Shown: piece after piece, positions 24,465-33,568 of the stretch | How the letters are laid out: every line of letters begins with the position of its first letter | How positions within the stretch are numbered: position 1 is the first letter of the stretch | Assembly: GCF_024349785.1 (NCBI RefSeq) | Contig: NZ_AP018817.1 | Location: 3,317,501-3,381,500 of the forward strand | Direction: 5' to 3' | DNA: 64,000 nt | Source of the DNA: Sphingomonas bisphenolicum | GTDB taxonomy: Bacteria > Pseudomonadota > Alphaproteobacteria > Sphingomonadales > Sphingomonadaceae | Notes under the pieces: generated by a model | The model's database searches: none | What the model saw: the letters and a program-made list of their open reading frames with translations, nothing else | Told to the model about the DNA's origin: nothing | Made by a program: the position numbers and the translations under genes

Positions 24465-25835
24465 GTGACCCACCCTTCCCCCTGGCGTATCGAGGCCGGC
24501 GCGCTGATCGCGCTGGCGCTGCCGATGATCGCGGGCAATATCGCCTGGTCGGCGATCGCCGCCACCGATCTGCTGCTGCTCGGCCGGATCGGGGCGGAGG
24601 CGGTCGCCGCCGGCGCTCTGGCCATCAACCTGTTCCATGCGCTGCTGCTGTTCGGCATGGGTCTGGTCACCGCCGCTTCCCCCCTCATTGCAAGCGAACG
24701 CGGCCGTCGCCGCCACAGCGTGCGCGACATACGCCGCACCGTCCACCAGACGCTGCGCGCCGCGCTCTTCTTCGTGCTGCCCGCCTGGGCGCTGTTGTGG
24801 CAATGCGAGACGATATTGCTGGCGATGGGGCAGGATGCCGATCTGGCGCGTGAGGCCGGCCATTTGATGCACGGGCTGCAATGGGCGCTGCTGCCCTTTC
24901 TGGGCTTCACCACGTTGCGCAACTTCATCGCCGCGCTGGAACGGCCGATCTGGGGCCTGATCGTGATGCTGGGCGCGATACCGTTCAACATAGCGATCGG
25001 CTGGGCGCTGATTTTCGGCCATCTGGGCTTTCCCGCCTTCGGCCTGTTCGGCGCCGGGCTGGCCAGCACGCTGTCCTCCTGCTTCCTCTTCTTCGGCCTA
25101 CTCGCCGTCATCTTGGTCGATCGCCGCTTCCGCCGCTATCGCCTGATGGGCCGTTTCTGGACCCGCGATCGCGAACGGCAGCGGCAGGTGTGGGCGCTGG
25201 GCTTGCCGATCGCGATCACCCTGGGGTTCGAAACGACCGTGTTCAACGCCTCGGCCTTCCTGATGGGCCTCATCGACCGCGACTCGCTCGCCGCTCATGC
25301 CGTCGCGATCCAGATCGCCGCGCTCGTCTTCATGGTGCCCATGGGCATCGGGCAGGCGGCGACGATCCGGGTCGGCATCGCCTATGGCCGGCACGACCGC
25401 GCCGGCATCGGCCGGGCCGGCTGGCTGGCGCTGATGATCGGCACCGGCTTCGCCTGCTGCGCCGCCGCCTTGCTGATTCTGGCGCCGCGCACGCTGGTGT
25501 CGACCTTTCTTGACCTGTCCAACCCTGCCAATGCGCGCACCGCGACCCTGGCTGTCAGTTTCCTCGCCATCGCCGCCCTGTTCCAGCTGGTCGATGCGGC
25601 GCAGGCGGTGGGCGCTGGCGTGCTGCGCGGGGTGCAGGATACGACCGTTCCGATGATCTTCGCGCTGATCGGCTATTGGGTGGTCGGCATCGGCGTCGGC
25701 ACTTTGCTCGCCTTCCCGCTGGGCATGGAGGGGCTGGGCATCTGGCTGGGCCTCGCCAGTGGGCTGGGCGCGGTGGCCGTGCTGCTGATCAGTCGCTGGA
25801 CCTTGCGCGAACGGCTGGGGCTGGTGCCCGCCTGA
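24465..25835 (+). CDS. MATE-family multidrug efflux transporter
   Basis: About 456 residues with 12 hydrophobic segments in two homologous halves. The N-terminus (ALIALALPMIAGNIAWSAIAATDLLLLG) and the VPMGIGQAATIRVGIAYG stretch are NorM/DinF-like. Exports cationic drugs or metabolites using Na+ or H+. Start uncertain: the GTG at 24465 gives the normal length; an in-frame TTG lies three codons earlier, and the longer frame crosses the repeat remnant. No partner genes. Confidence 0.88.
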   Translation: MTHPSPWRIEAGALIALALPMIAGNIAWSAIAATDLLLLGRIGAEAVAAGALAINLFHALLLFGMGLVTAASPLIASERGRRRHSVRDIRRTVHQTLRAALFFVLPAWALLWQCETILLAMGQDADLAREAGHLMHGLQWALLPFLGFTTLRNFIAALERPIWGLIVMLGAIPFNIAIGWALIFGHLGFPAFGLFGAGLASTLSSCFLFFGLLAVILVDRRFRRYRLMGRFWTRDRERQRQVWALGLPIAITLGFETTVFNASAFLMGLIDRDSLAAHAVAIQIAALVFMVPMGIGQAATIRVGIAYGRHDRAGIGRAGWLALMIGTGFACCAAALLILAPRTLVSTFLDLSNPANARTATLAVSFLAIAALFQLVDAAQAVGAGVLRGVQDTTVPMIFALIGYWVVGIGVGTLLAFPLGMEGLGIWLGLASGLGAVAVLLISRWTLRERLGLVPA

Positions 25836-25926
25836 ACCATTCGTCGCACCGATTGCACGGGATGGATATGGTGCAACGCACAAAGCAATTGAAAGAATCG
25901 CCAAAATCGGTCAGGGAAGCGACATC

Positions 25927-26247
25927 ATGCAAGCTCCGACCGAGATTTTTGAAGCCATCGCGCTCCAGAAGTGCCTGAAGGTGACCTATAACAAGATGGT
26001 CGTCACCCTCGCCCCGCACATCCTCTACACCCGTCATGACGAAATGTTCATCGACGCGGTGACGACCGACCGCGACGGCCGCCCGCCGCGCGAGCTTAAG
26101 CTCGGCACCTTCAAGCTGGTCGGCCTGTCCGACCTGCAGGTGCTGGACGAGCCGTTCGAGGCGATGCACGGTCTCTACGATCAGAATGACGACAAATATA
26201 AGGGCGTGACCCTGTTCGCCGTCGCGCCCGAAAGCGCCGCCGCCTGA
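25927..26247 (+). CDS. WYL-like small hypothetical protein
   Basis: 106 residues: MQAPTEIFEAIALQKCLKVTYNKMVVTLAPHILYTRHDEMFIDAVTTDRDG... The layout EAIxxxKxLxVTYN...LxPHxLYxRHxExFIDAV resembles the beta-barrel part of WYL domains (ligand sensing, normally attached to HTH regulators), but no HTH is present. A hairpin (CGGATCG...CGATCCG, 26252-26275) follows the stop. Function unknown. Confidence 0.7.
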   Translation: MQAPTEIFEAIALQKCLKVTYNKMVVTLAPHILYTRHDEMFIDAVTTDRDGRPPRELKLGTFKLVGLSDLQVLDEPFEAMHGLYDQNDDKYKGVTLFAVAPESAAA

Positions 26248-26251
26248 TCGT

Positions 26252-26275
26252 CGGATCGGCCGCTGCGGCGATCCG
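26252..26275. terminator. Strong hairpin between convergent genes
   Basis: CGGATCG (26252-26258) with CGATCCG (26269-26275), continued by CCGC/GCGG around a single T. Four bases after the WYL-like stop and just before the bluB stop on the other strand. No T-run, so termination is inferred. Confidence 0.5.
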
Positions 26276-26278
26276 GTC

Positions 26279-26947
26279 CTATCTGTCGAACACCCGCTCC
26301 GACCATGGTTCGCGCGCCTGCCAGCCGCGGCGCTCCAGTTCCGGCGTCGGGCATTGTTCGGCCGGATAGCCGATGCACAGCAGCGCGATCAGCGACCAAT
26401 GGGCAGGAACGTCCAGCAGGGCGCTGACGGCCTGCGGCTCCAATATCGATACCCAGCCGACACCGATTCCCCGCACCCGCGCCGCCAGCCACAGATTGTG
26501 GATCGCCAGCACCGTCGAATAGCGGAGCATTTCGGGCATGGTGGCGATGCCCAGACCATGGCCGGCCGACGGCGCGTCATGGCAGAATATCGCCATCAGT
26601 TCGGGCGCGTCGCGCACGCCGTGCAGCTTGAGCGCGCGATATCGGTCGCGCTGCGCATCATCGACATAGCGTTCGGATGCCCTGCCGCTCGCCACATCGA
26701 TATGGTCGGCCAGCATGGCGCGGACCTGTGGCGAGCGCAGGCGAAGGAACCGCCAGGGCTGGGCATTGCCGACCGACGGCGCCAGACAGGCGCAGCGCAG
26801 CAGGTCGCGCATGTCCGCCTCCGGCACCGGGCGCGCTTCGAAATGGCGCACGTCGCGCCGCCAGTGCAGCAGCGTCTCCAGTTCCGCGGCGAAGGCCGGG
26901 CCGAAGACCGGCGTCGTTTCCGCCGCAAATCCGTCGCCCGTCCTCAC
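26279..26947 (-). CDS. bluB: 5,6-dimethylbenzimidazole synthase
   Basis: 222 residues of the flavin-destructase branch of the nitroreductase superfamily. BluB uses reduced FMN and oxygen to make the lower ligand of cobalamin. Family features: WRRDVRHF near the start, LAPSVGNAQPWRF, and GLGIATMPEMLRYS and GIGVGWVSIL. GTG start at 26947 overlaps the stop of the ABC-2 permease (GTGA), which places it in a three-gene operon with an exporter. No other B12 genes are in the window. Confidence 0.88.
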   Translation of the reverse strand: MRTGDGFAAETTPVFGPAFAAELETLLHWRRDVRHFEARPVPEADMRDLLRCACLAPSVGNAQPWRFLRLRSPQVRAMLADHIDVASGRASERYVDDAQRDRYRALKLHGVRDAPELMAIFCHDAPSAGHGLGIATMPEMLRYSTVLAIHNLWLAARVRGIGVGWVSILEPQAVSALLDVPAHWSLIALLCIGYPAEQCPTPELERRGWQAREPWSERVFDR

Positions 26948-27714
26948 TTCTTCAGTCGATATCCCGTGCGGAACATCCAGCCGATGATGCCGATGCAGAC
27001 GGCCAGCATGCCCGCGACGAACAGCAGGCTGAACCCGATCGCGACGTCGCCCCGGCCGAAGAAGGTCCAGCGGAAGCCCGAGATCAGATAGACGATCGGG
27101 TTGAACAGGGTGATCGTCTGCCAGGGTTCGGCCAGCATCTTGACCGAGTAGAAGGCGCCGCCCAGGAAGGTCATCGGCATGATGAGCAGCAGCGGGATCA
27201 CCTGCAATTGCTCGAAACTCTGCGCCCAGATGCCCAGGATGAAGCCGAACAGGCAGAAGCTGACCGCGATCAGCACCATGAAGCCGACCATGGCGAACGG
27301 GTGCGCGACCGGCACGTCGACGAACAGATGCGCGGTCAGGAAGATGATGCTGCCCACGATCAGCGACTTGGTCGCCGCCGCGCCGACATAGGCGATGATC
27401 GTTTCCGTCGCGGACACCGGCGCGGACAGCAGTTCGTAGATGGTGCCGGTGAATTTGGGCATGTAGATGCCGAAACTGGCGTTGAAGATGCTCTCCGTGA
27501 ACATCGCCATCATGATGAGGCCGGGCACGATGAAGGCGGCATAGGCGATGCCGTCCACCTCCGTCATGCGCGACCCGATTGCCCCGCCGAACACGACGAA
27601 ATAGAGCGAGGTGGTGATGACCGGCACCAGCAGGCCGGTCAGCAGCGTGCGCCGGAAACGGTGAAGCTCAAACGAATAGATGGCCGCGATGGCGCGCAGA
27701 TTCTGGAGGCTCAT
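26944..27714 (-). CDS. ABC-2 type transporter permease
   Basis: 256 residues with six hydrophobic segments. N-terminus [37 protein letters not shown] and the ABC-2 signature in the segment [21 protein letters not shown] are clear. It pairs with the ATPase upstream (ATGA overlap at 27711-27714) and is followed by bluB. Members export polysaccharides, drugs or unknown substrates. Confidence 0.92.
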   Translation of the reverse strand: MSLQNLRAIAAIYSFELHRFRRTLLTGLLVPVITTSLYFVVFGGAIGSRMTEVDGIAYAAFIVPGLIMMAMFTESIFNASFGIYMPKFTGTIYELLSAPVSATETIIAYVGAAATKSLIVGSIIFLTAHLFVDVPVAHPFAMVGFMVLIAVSFCLFGFILGIWAQSFEQLQVIPLLLIMPMTFLGGAFYSVKMLAEPWQTITLFNPIVYLISGFRWTFFGRGDVAIGFSLLFVAGMLAVCIGIIGWMFRTGYRLKK

Positions 27715-28643
27715 GCGGCCTTCTCCTGATGGACGAGGCTGACGAAAATATCCTCCAGGCTGCTTTGCCTTGTATTCAGATCCTTGTAGCCGATGCCCAG
27801 GTCGCCCAGTTTGCGCAGCAGCGACGACACCCCGGTCCGCTCCGCCTGGGTGTCGAAGATATAGTCCAGTTCATGGCCTTCCCCGCCCAGCGTGACGCCC
27901 CATTCGGCAAGGTCCGCGGGCACCACGTCGATCGGTTCGGCCAGCACGACCGTCAGCGTCTTCTTGCCCAGCTTCTTCATCAGTGCGGTCTTGTCCTCGA
28001 CCAGCATCAGTTCGCCCTTATTGATGACGCCCACCCGGTCGGCCATTTCCTCGGCCTCCTCGATATAATGCGTCGTCAGGATGATGGTGACGCCGGTCTG
28101 GCGCAGTTCGCCGATCAGCTTCCACATGTCGCGGCGCAGTTCGACGTCGACGCCCGCGGTCGGCTCGTCCAGGAACAGCACACGCGGTTCGTGGCTCAGC
28201 GCCTTGGCGATCATCACGCGCCGCTTCATGCCACCCGACAGTTCCAGTATCTTGGCATGGCGCTTGTCCCAGAGCGACAGGTCGCGCAGCACCTTTTCGA
28301 CATAGGCGTCGTTGCGGGGCTTGCCGAACAGGCCACGGCTGAAATTCACCGTATCGATGACCCGCTCGAACTGGTCGGTCGACAATTCCTGCGGCACCAG
28401 CCCGATCGCGGTGCGCGCGCCGCGATAGTCGCGCACGATGTCGTGCCCGGCCACGGTCACGCTGCCCCCGGTCGCGCGCGCAATGCCGCAGACGATCGAG
28501 ATCATCGTCGTCTTGCCCGCGCCATTCGGCCCCAGCAGCGCGAAAATCTCGCCTTCCTCGATGGTCAGGTCGACGCCTTTCAGCGCCTCGAAGCCCGACG
28601 CATAGCGTTTCGTCAAGCCCTTGATCTCAATGATGGATGCCAT
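27711..28643 (-). CDS. ABC-2 type transporter ATP-binding protein
   Basis: 310 residues. Walker [10 protein letters not shown], signature LSGGMKRR, Walker [13 protein letters not shown] and H-loop [18 protein letters not shown] are intact. A C-terminal extension after residue 225 ends in [10 protein letters not shown], as in exporters of the DrrA/YadG class. I chose the ATG at 28643 ([17 protein letters not shown]). Together with the permease it makes an exporter; the YadG-YadH pair of E. coli is the closest general analogue in layout. Confidence 0.93.
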   Translation of the reverse strand: MASIIEIKGLTKRYASGFEALKGVDLTIEEGEIFALLGPNGAGKTTMISIVCGIARATGGSVTVAGHDIVRDYRGARTAIGLVPQELSTDQFERVIDTVNFSRGLFGKPRNDAYVEKVLRDLSLWDKRHAKILELSGGMKRRVMIAKALSHEPRVLFLDEPTAGVDVELRRDMWKLIGELRQTGVTIILTTHYIEEAEEMADRVGVINKGELMLVEDKTALMKKLGKKTLTVVLAEPIDVVPADLAEWGVTLGGEGHELDYIFDTQAERTGVSSLLRKLGDLGIGYKDLNTRQSSLEDIFVSLVHQEKAA

Positions 28644-28772
28644 GGATGGCTCTGCCCCTTTTGCGTTGCGGCAAAGATAGGGCGGCGGCGCGCCGATGCA
28701 ACCGAGGCGAAAAACATTGCCGTGGCAACATGACAGGCATAGCGTCCGCATCCCATAAGCGGAGAAGGCCCT

Positions 28773-29399
28773 ATGAAAAAGGCAGTCCTATTTCTCTCGA
28801 TCGCGCTCATCGTCCTTCCCGACGTCGCGCTGGCCCAGCAACAGCAGGATCGCATGCAAAGGCCGTCGCCTCCGACGACCCGCCCCGCACCACCATCGCG
28901 CCCGACTCCGCCCAAGCCCGAAAACCGACCCCAGCCACCCCGTCCCGGCGGTCCGTCGGTACAACCGCTGCGCCCAGGTACGGGTGGCCCGTCCGTCCAG
29001 CCTCCCCGCCCCGGCACCGGCGGTCCCCAGATCCAGCCTCCCCGGCCCGGCACGGGCGGCCCGGCGATCCAGCCGCCCCGTCCCGGCAAGCCCCAGCCGC
29101 CCCGCCCGGTCAAGCCGCAACCGCCGCATCGCCCCGGCGCCGGCCGGCCGCCGCATTTCAAGCCGATCCACCGGCCGGGCTTCCAATATCCGCATGGCTA
29201 TCGCTATCGGCGCTGGAGCATCGGCCTGCTGCTGCCCGCCATCTTCCTGTCGTCGCGCTATTATTATGACGACTATGCCTATCTGGGCGTCGGCGCGCCG
29301 CCCTATGGCTATCGCTGGGTCCGCTATGGCCCCGACCTGCTGCTGGTCCGCACCCGCACCCGCCGCGTGGTCGATGTGATCTACGGTGCCTTCTACTAA
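28773..29399 (+). CDS. Proline-rich RcnB-like exported protein
   Basis: 208 residues: signal peptide ([21 protein letters not shown], cleavage ALA-QQQ), then about 120 residues of low-complexity Pro/Gly/Arg with four or five GTGGPxxQPPRP units (about residues 55-100), then a C-terminal RcnB-like [26 protein letters not shown]. The proline-rich segment could span the periplasm or bind peptidoglycan, which is speculation. GGAGAAGG precedes the ATG. Confidence 0.8.
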   Translation: MKKAVLFLSIALIVLPDVALAQQQQDRMQRPSPPTTRPAPPSRPTPPKPENRPQPPRPGGPSVQPLRPGTGGPSVQPPRPGTGGPQIQPPRPGTGGPAIQPPRPGKPQPPRPVKPQPPHRPGAGRPPHFKPIHRPGFQYPHGYRYRRWSIGLLLPAIFLSSRYYYDDYAYLGVGAPPYGYRWVRYGPDLLLVRTRTRRVVDVIYGAFY

Positions 29400-29415
29400 G
29401 GCATATGAACGAAAG

Positions 29416-29441
29416 GGGGCCGCATCATCCGATGCGGCCCC
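29416..29441. terminator. Hairpin between convergent RcnB-like and methyltransferase genes
   Basis: GGGGCCGCAT (29416-29425) pairs perfectly with ATGCGGCCCC (29432-29441) around CATCCG. No T-run on either side; terminator function is inferred from its location. Confidence 0.6.
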
Positions 29442-29455
29442 TGGATGCCCTGCGG

Positions 29456-30085
29456 CTATTCGCCGCGTCGCGAAAAGCGGAAGACGGTGGCAGGCGGAAA
29501 ATTGCGCACGGTCTGCCCGGCGCGCACCACGTCCAGCCCCAGCGCCTCGATCACGTCGCGGCTGACCGGCGGGCGCATCGAATAGGTGAACTGCACGAAG
29601 CTGCCGCCGGGCCGCAGCATCCGGAAGGATTCCGTCAGGATATCGTGATGCATATAACGGTCCATCGCCAGCAGGGGCAGGCCGCTGACCACGGTCTGAT
29701 AATCGCCCGGCTCGCCCGCGGTCGCGGTCGATACGATCTGCGCGGGCGTCTCCAGGATCGACACATGGGGGAAATGCCGGCGCAACCCGCGCGCGAAGGC
29801 GGGATTGATCTCCACCACCTCCAGCTTCTCGGGCGGCAGGCCGGTTTCCAGGATCGCGCGGGTGAACACCCCGGTCCCGCCGCCCAGTTCCAGCACGCGA
29901 CCGTCCAGCGGATCGATCTGCGCCACCATCAACCGGGCAAGATAGCGGCTGGAAGGCACCACCGACGCGGTCTGGCGCGGTTTCTTCACCCAGGCGGCCA
30001 GGAAATCGAGATATTCGGTGGCGCGGGCGCGAAATTCCCCGCCCGGCAGGGCGATCGCCCGACTGCGCTTGGGCTTATGCTGCAT
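29456..30085 (-). CDS. Class I SAM methyltransferase, phospholipid N-methyltransferase-like
   Basis: 209 residues. SAM-binding VLELGGGTGVFTRAIL (motif I), then VEINPAFARGLRRHFP and a DYQTVVSGLPLLAM motif. The N-terminal block FLAAWVKKPRQTASVVPSS is typical of PmtA-type phosphatidylethanolamine N-methyltransferases and of the related rRNA-dimethyltransferase-like group (COG3963). It probably methylates phosphatidylethanolamine, but substrate is inferred. ATG at 30085 near two other short starts. Confidence 0.82.
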   Translation of the reverse strand: MQHKPKRSRAIALPGGEFRARATEYLDFLAAWVKKPRQTASVVPSSRYLARLMVAQIDPLDGRVLELGGGTGVFTRAILETGLPPEKLEVVEINPAFARGLRRHFPHVSILETPAQIVSTATAGEPGDYQTVVSGLPLLAMDRYMHHDILTESFRMLRPGGSFVQFTYSMRPPVSRDVIEALGLDVVRAGQTVRNFPPATVFRFSRRGE

Positions 30086-30165
30086 AAGCGAAATGCGACC
30101 GCTTCATTTCCATCCTGACTCCCTTAGCGAGGACGAGGGGCGGCGTCGATTGACTTTCGCGCGAT

Positions 30166-31059
30166 TCAGCCCGCATCGCGCTGGCCCGACACCATGTCCA
30201 CCCGCTCCTGCAGCCAGTCGGCGACGGCGCCGATCCGCGCCAGCTTGCGCAGGTCGCCATGCATGACCAGCCAGAAGCTGCGGGTGATCTCGACCCGGTC
30301 GGCCATCAACGGCGCCAGTCCGGGGTCGCGCCGCGCTATGAAGTCGGGCAACACGCCGATCCCCGCCCCGTCCGCGATCATCCGCTGCTGCATGATGATG
30401 CTGGTCGATCGCAGGGTCGCCTCCAGCCCCGCCTCCACCTCGTCCAGATAATCGAGTTCGGGAGAGAAGATGAACTCCGGCACATAGCCGACCAGCACAT
30501 GGTCGCGCAGATCCGCCGGGGCGGCGGGCGCACCGGCCCGCGCCAGATAGGCGGGCGCGGCGTAGAGATGCAGCCGATAGTCGCCCAGCCGCCGCACCGT
30601 CAGCCGCCCGCGCTGCGGCCGCGCCAGCATCACCGCCATATCGGCTTCGCGGTTGGACGGGTTGAGGAAGCCGGACGCCGTCACCAGGTCCAGCCTGATC
30701 CCCGGATGCCGCCGGTTGAAATCCCCCATGCCCGGCGCCAGCACCCAGGTGCCGAAACCTTCCGCCACCGAAAGCCGCACCTGCCCCGCCAGCCGATGCT
30801 CCTGCCCCTTCACATCCTCCATCGCCGCCAGCGCCGCGCTTTCCGCGCCCTCGGCATGGTGCAGCAGCGCGTGGCCGCGCGCCGTCAGCGCCCGCTCACC
30901 CGCGCCCAGTTCGAACAATTCGGCATCGAGCGCCTTTTCCAGCCGTGCCAGCCGCCGCGCGATGGTGGTCGCATCGATGCCCAGCGCACGGGCGGCGGGC
31001 GCCACCTTGCGCGCGCGGGCGACCGCCAGAAATACCCTGAGATCGTCCCAGTCGAACAT
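30166..31059 (-). CDS. LysR-family transcriptional regulator
   Basis: 297 residues. N-terminal winged HTH (MFDWDDLRVFLAVARARKVAPAARALGIDATTIARRLARLEKALDAELFE) and a C-terminal LysR substrate-binding fold. It is transcribed divergently from the acyl-CoA dehydrogenase, with a 14-bp palindrome between, so it probably regulates the valine/isobutyryl-CoA genes. The frame stays open far upstream over the opposite-strand dehydrogenase, but the HTH and domain order fix the start at 31059. Confidence 0.92.
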   Translation of the reverse strand: MFDWDDLRVFLAVARARKVAPAARALGIDATTIARRLARLEKALDAELFELGAGERALTARGHALLHHAEGAESAALAAMEDVKGQEHRLAGQVRLSVAEGFGTWVLAPGMGDFNRRHPGIRLDLVTASGFLNPSNREADMAVMLARPQRGRLTVRRLGDYRLHLYAAPAYLARAGAPAAPADLRDHVLVGYVPEFIFSPELDYLDEVEAGLEATLRSTSIIMQQRMIADGAGIGVLPDFIARRDPGLAPLMADRVEITRSFWLVMHGDLRKLARIGAVADWLQERVDMVSGQRDAG

Positions 31060-31073
31060 TACGCGCGCCCATC

Positions 31074-31121
31074 CTGCAAATTTGCAGCCTGTCCATGCAC
31101 AACTTCGCCATTGCTTGCAAT
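31074..31121. promoter_or_regulatory. LysR operator candidates between the regulator and acyl-CoA dehydrogenase
   Basis: CTGCAAATTTGCAG (31074-31087) is a perfect 14-bp palindrome just upstream of the LysR start. A second ATTGC-TT-GCAAT (31110-31121) lies 23 bases further on; a third half-site ATTGC follows at about 31130. The arrangement fits dimer sites of a LysR tetramer. Confidence 0.55.
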
Positions 31122-31209
31122 AACGCGGCATTGCTAGAAGCAGGATGAAAGCGAACCTGCTGCGCAGCGCCCGTCGGCGCGCCGGACAGGTTTGCGGAGT
31201 ATGGAGAGC

Positions 31210-32349
31210 ATGACCCAGTTCGACCTGACCGAGGACCAGCGCGCCATCCAGGAAATGGCGCAGCGATTCACCGCCGACGCGATCACGCCCCATGCGGCGG
31301 AATGGGACGAGAAGCATGTCTTCCCCCGCGACACGATCCGCGCGGCCGCGGACCTCGGCTTTGGCGGCATCTATGTGTCGGAGGAAGCGGGCGGCATCGG
31401 CCTTGGCCGGCTGGAATCCGCCCTCATCATGGAAGCGATGGCCTATGGCTGCCCGTCCACCAGCGCCTTCATCTCGATCCATAATATGGGCGCCTGGATG
31501 ATCGATCGGTTCGGCAGCCAGGCGGTGAAAGACAAATATCTGCCCGATCTCGTACCCATGGCGCGCATGGCGAGCTATTGCCTGACCGAAGCAGGCGCAG
31601 GATCGGACGCCGCCGCGCTCAAGACCAAGGCGGTCCGGGACGGCGATCATTATGTCGTGACAGGTTCCAAACAGTTCATCTCCGGCGGCGGCGAGAATGA
31701 GGTCTATGTCGTCATGGTCCGCACCGGGGAGGATGGGCCGAAGGGCATCTCTTGCCTCGTCATCGAAAAGGACATGCCCGGCGTCAGCTTCGGCGCGCAG
31801 GAACGCAAGCTCGGCTGGCACAGCCAACCCACGGCGCAGGTCAATTTCGACGCCGTGCGTGTGCCGGTGGAAAATCTGGTCGGCCAGGAAGGCGAAGGTT
31901 TCCGCATCGCGATGATGGGGCTGGACGGCGGCCGGCTCAATATCGGCGCCTGCTCGCTCGGCGGCGCACAACGCTGCATCGACGAAAGCATAGGCTATAC
32001 CAAGGATCGCAAGCAGTTCGGCCAGTCCATCGCCGACTTCCAGAACACCCAATTCACCCTGGCCGACATGCAGACCGAATTGGAGGCCGCCCGCACGCTG
32101 CTCTATGCCGCCGCGGTCAAGGTGACCGACAATGCGCCCGACAAGACCCGCTTCGCCGCGATGGCGAAACGCTTCGCCACCGACACCGGATCGTCGGTGG
32201 TCGATCGCGCGCTGCAACTGCACGGCGGCTATGGCTATCTGATGGACTATCCGATCGAACGCTTCTGGCGCGACCTGCGCGTCCATTCCATCCTGGAAGG
32301 CACCAACCAGGTCATGCGCATGATCGTGGCGCGGGATATGTTGCGTTAG
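31210..32349 (+). CDS. Acyl-CoA dehydrogenase (probable isobutyryl-CoA dehydrogenase)
   Basis: About 380 residues, FAD enzyme that makes methacrylyl-CoA from isobutyryl-CoA (predicted) in valine degradation. CLTEAGAGSDAAALKT (FAD-binding) and the catalytic Glu in ILEGTNQVMRMI are seen. ATG codons at 31201 and 31210 compete; 31210 gives the normal start MTQFDLTEDQ. The next genes in the same direction encode 3-hydroxyisobutyryl-CoA hydrolase and 3-hydroxyisobutyrate dehydrogenase, which supports the valine assignment. Divergent LysR regulator. Confidence 0.88.
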   Translation: MTQFDLTEDQRAIQEMAQRFTADAITPHAAEWDEKHVFPRDTIRAAADLGFGGIYVSEEAGGIGLGRLESALIMEAMAYGCPSTSAFISIHNMGAWMIDRFGSQAVKDKYLPDLVPMARMASYCLTEAGAGSDAAALKTKAVRDGDHYVVTGSKQFISGGGENEVYVVMVRTGEDGPKGISCLVIEKDMPGVSFGAQERKLGWHSQPTAQVNFDAVRVPVENLVGQEGEGFRIAMMGLDGGRLNIGACSLGGAQRCIDESIGYTKDRKQFGQSIADFQNTQFTLADMQTELEAARTLLYAAAVKVTDNAPDKTRFAAMAKRFATDTGSSVVDRALQLHGGYGYLMDYPIERFWRDLRVHSILEGTNQVMRMIVARDMLR

Positions 32350-32361
32350 AAAATAAGAAAT

Positions 32362-32478
32362 CCGTTCGCCCTGAGCCTGTCGAAGGGCTCGGCCGAACGT
32401 AGTGAGGCCTTCGCTCCACTCAGGCGGGGGCTTCGACATTCGAACGAGACAAGCGGCTCGTTCGAACAGCCCGAACGG
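32362..32478. repeat. Dispersed inverted repeat, copy 2 (with ribosome-binding end)
   Basis: 117 bp. Left end CCGTTCGCCCTGAGCCTGTC, right end CAGCCCGAACGG, with a second inner palindrome TTCGAACGAG...CTCGTTCGAA. The right end runs straight into AACGGAG, which lies 5 bases before the start of the next gene. Confidence 0.88.
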
Positions 32479-32485
32479 AGTTGTG

Positions 32486-33568
32486 ATGACCGACCAAGTC
32501 CTGACCATCATCGACAACGGCGTCGGCCGCATCCGCCTGAACCGGCCCAGGGCGATCCACGCCCTCACCCCGGAGATGTGCGAAGCGATCAACGACGCGC
32601 TGCTGGCGTGGCGCGAGGATGACGCGGTCGTCGCGGTGATGATCGATCATCTGCCCGCCGCCGACGGCGATCCCAAATTGTCGCGCGGCTTCTGCGCCGG
32701 CGGCGACATCGCGCTGATCGCCAACAGCGCGAAAGCCGATTGCGTCGAGGCCGAACGCTTCTTCCATGTCGAATATCGGATGAACCATCTGCTGTTCGTC
32801 TATCCCAAGCCGATCGTCGCCTTCATCGACGGCATCGTCATGGGCGGCGGCGTGGGCATCTCCCTTCCCGCCCGGTTCCGCGTGGCGACCGAGCGAACGA
32901 ATTTCGCCATGCCCGAAACCGGCATCGGCCTGTTCCCCGACGTGGGCGGCGGCTGGTATCTGCCGCGCCTGCCCGGCCGCGTCGGCGCCTGGCTGGCCGC
33001 GACGGGCGCGCGGATCGACGGTGCGGATTGCGCCGCCGTCGGCATCGCCACCCATTATATCGCATCGGACCGGCTGGATGCGATCAAGGCGCGCATCCTG
33101 GCCGACCCGACCGGGCTGGGCGAAATATTGGACGAAAATGGCGAAACCCCGCCGCCATCGAAGCTGGACGCGCACCGCGCCGACATCGACCGGCTGTTCG
33201 CCTCCGACAAGGCGGAGGCGATCATCGCCGCGCTGCGGGCGGACGGCGGCGAGTGGTCGGGCAAGCAACTGGCGGTGCTCGCCACCAAATCGCCCCAGAC
33301 GATCAAGGTGGCGCTGCGCCAGTTGGTCGAGGGCGCGACCAAGACCGACTTCGCCGCCAATATGGCGATGGAATATGGCCTCGCCTGCGCGATCATCCGC
33401 CGCCCCGATTTCGTCGAGGGCGTCCGCGCGGTGATTTTCGACAAGGATAATGCGCCGCAATGGAATCCGGCCACGCTGGAGGGGGTGAGCGATGCGATGA
33501 TCGACGCGATCTTCTTGGCCCTGCCGGCAGAGAAGCAATGGACGCCGCTGCCGGAACTGCGGGGCTAG
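32486..33568 (+). CDS. 3-hydroxyisobutyryl-CoA hydrolase (crotonase family)
   Basis: 360 residues, crotonase fold. The segments GFCAGGDIA, DGIVMGGGVGISLPARF and MPETGIGLFPDVGGGWYLPRL are those of HIBCH, which hydrolyses 3-hydroxyisobutyryl-CoA to free acid in valine breakdown. The length (about 350-360) and the C-terminal extension beyond the crotonase core are typical. ATG at 32486 follows GGAG (from the repeat end). Between the acyl-CoA dehydrogenase and mmsB, as expected. Confidence 0.9.
   Translation: MTDQVLTIIDNGVGRIRLNRPRAIHALTPEMCEAINDALLAWREDDAVVAVMIDHLPAADGDPKLSRGFCAGGDIALIANSAKADCVEAERFFHVEYRMNHLLFVYPKPIVAFIDGIVMGGGVGISLPARFRVATERTNFAMPETGIGLFPDVGGGWYLPRLPGRVGAWLAATGARIDGADCAAVGIATHYIASDRLDAIKARILADPTGLGEILDENGETPPPSKLDAHRADIDRLFASDKAEAIIAALRADGGEWSGKQLAVLATKSPQTIKVALRQLVEGATKTDFAANMAMEYGLACAIIRRPDFVEGVRAVIFDKDNAPQWNPATLEGVSDAMIDAIFLALPAEKQWTPLPELRG

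Noticed and set aside
30166..32592. A single 808-codon minus-strand frame
   Set aside because: The N-terminal two thirds is antisense to the acyl-CoA dehydrogenase; only the last 297 codons form a real LysR protein with an HTH start at 31059.
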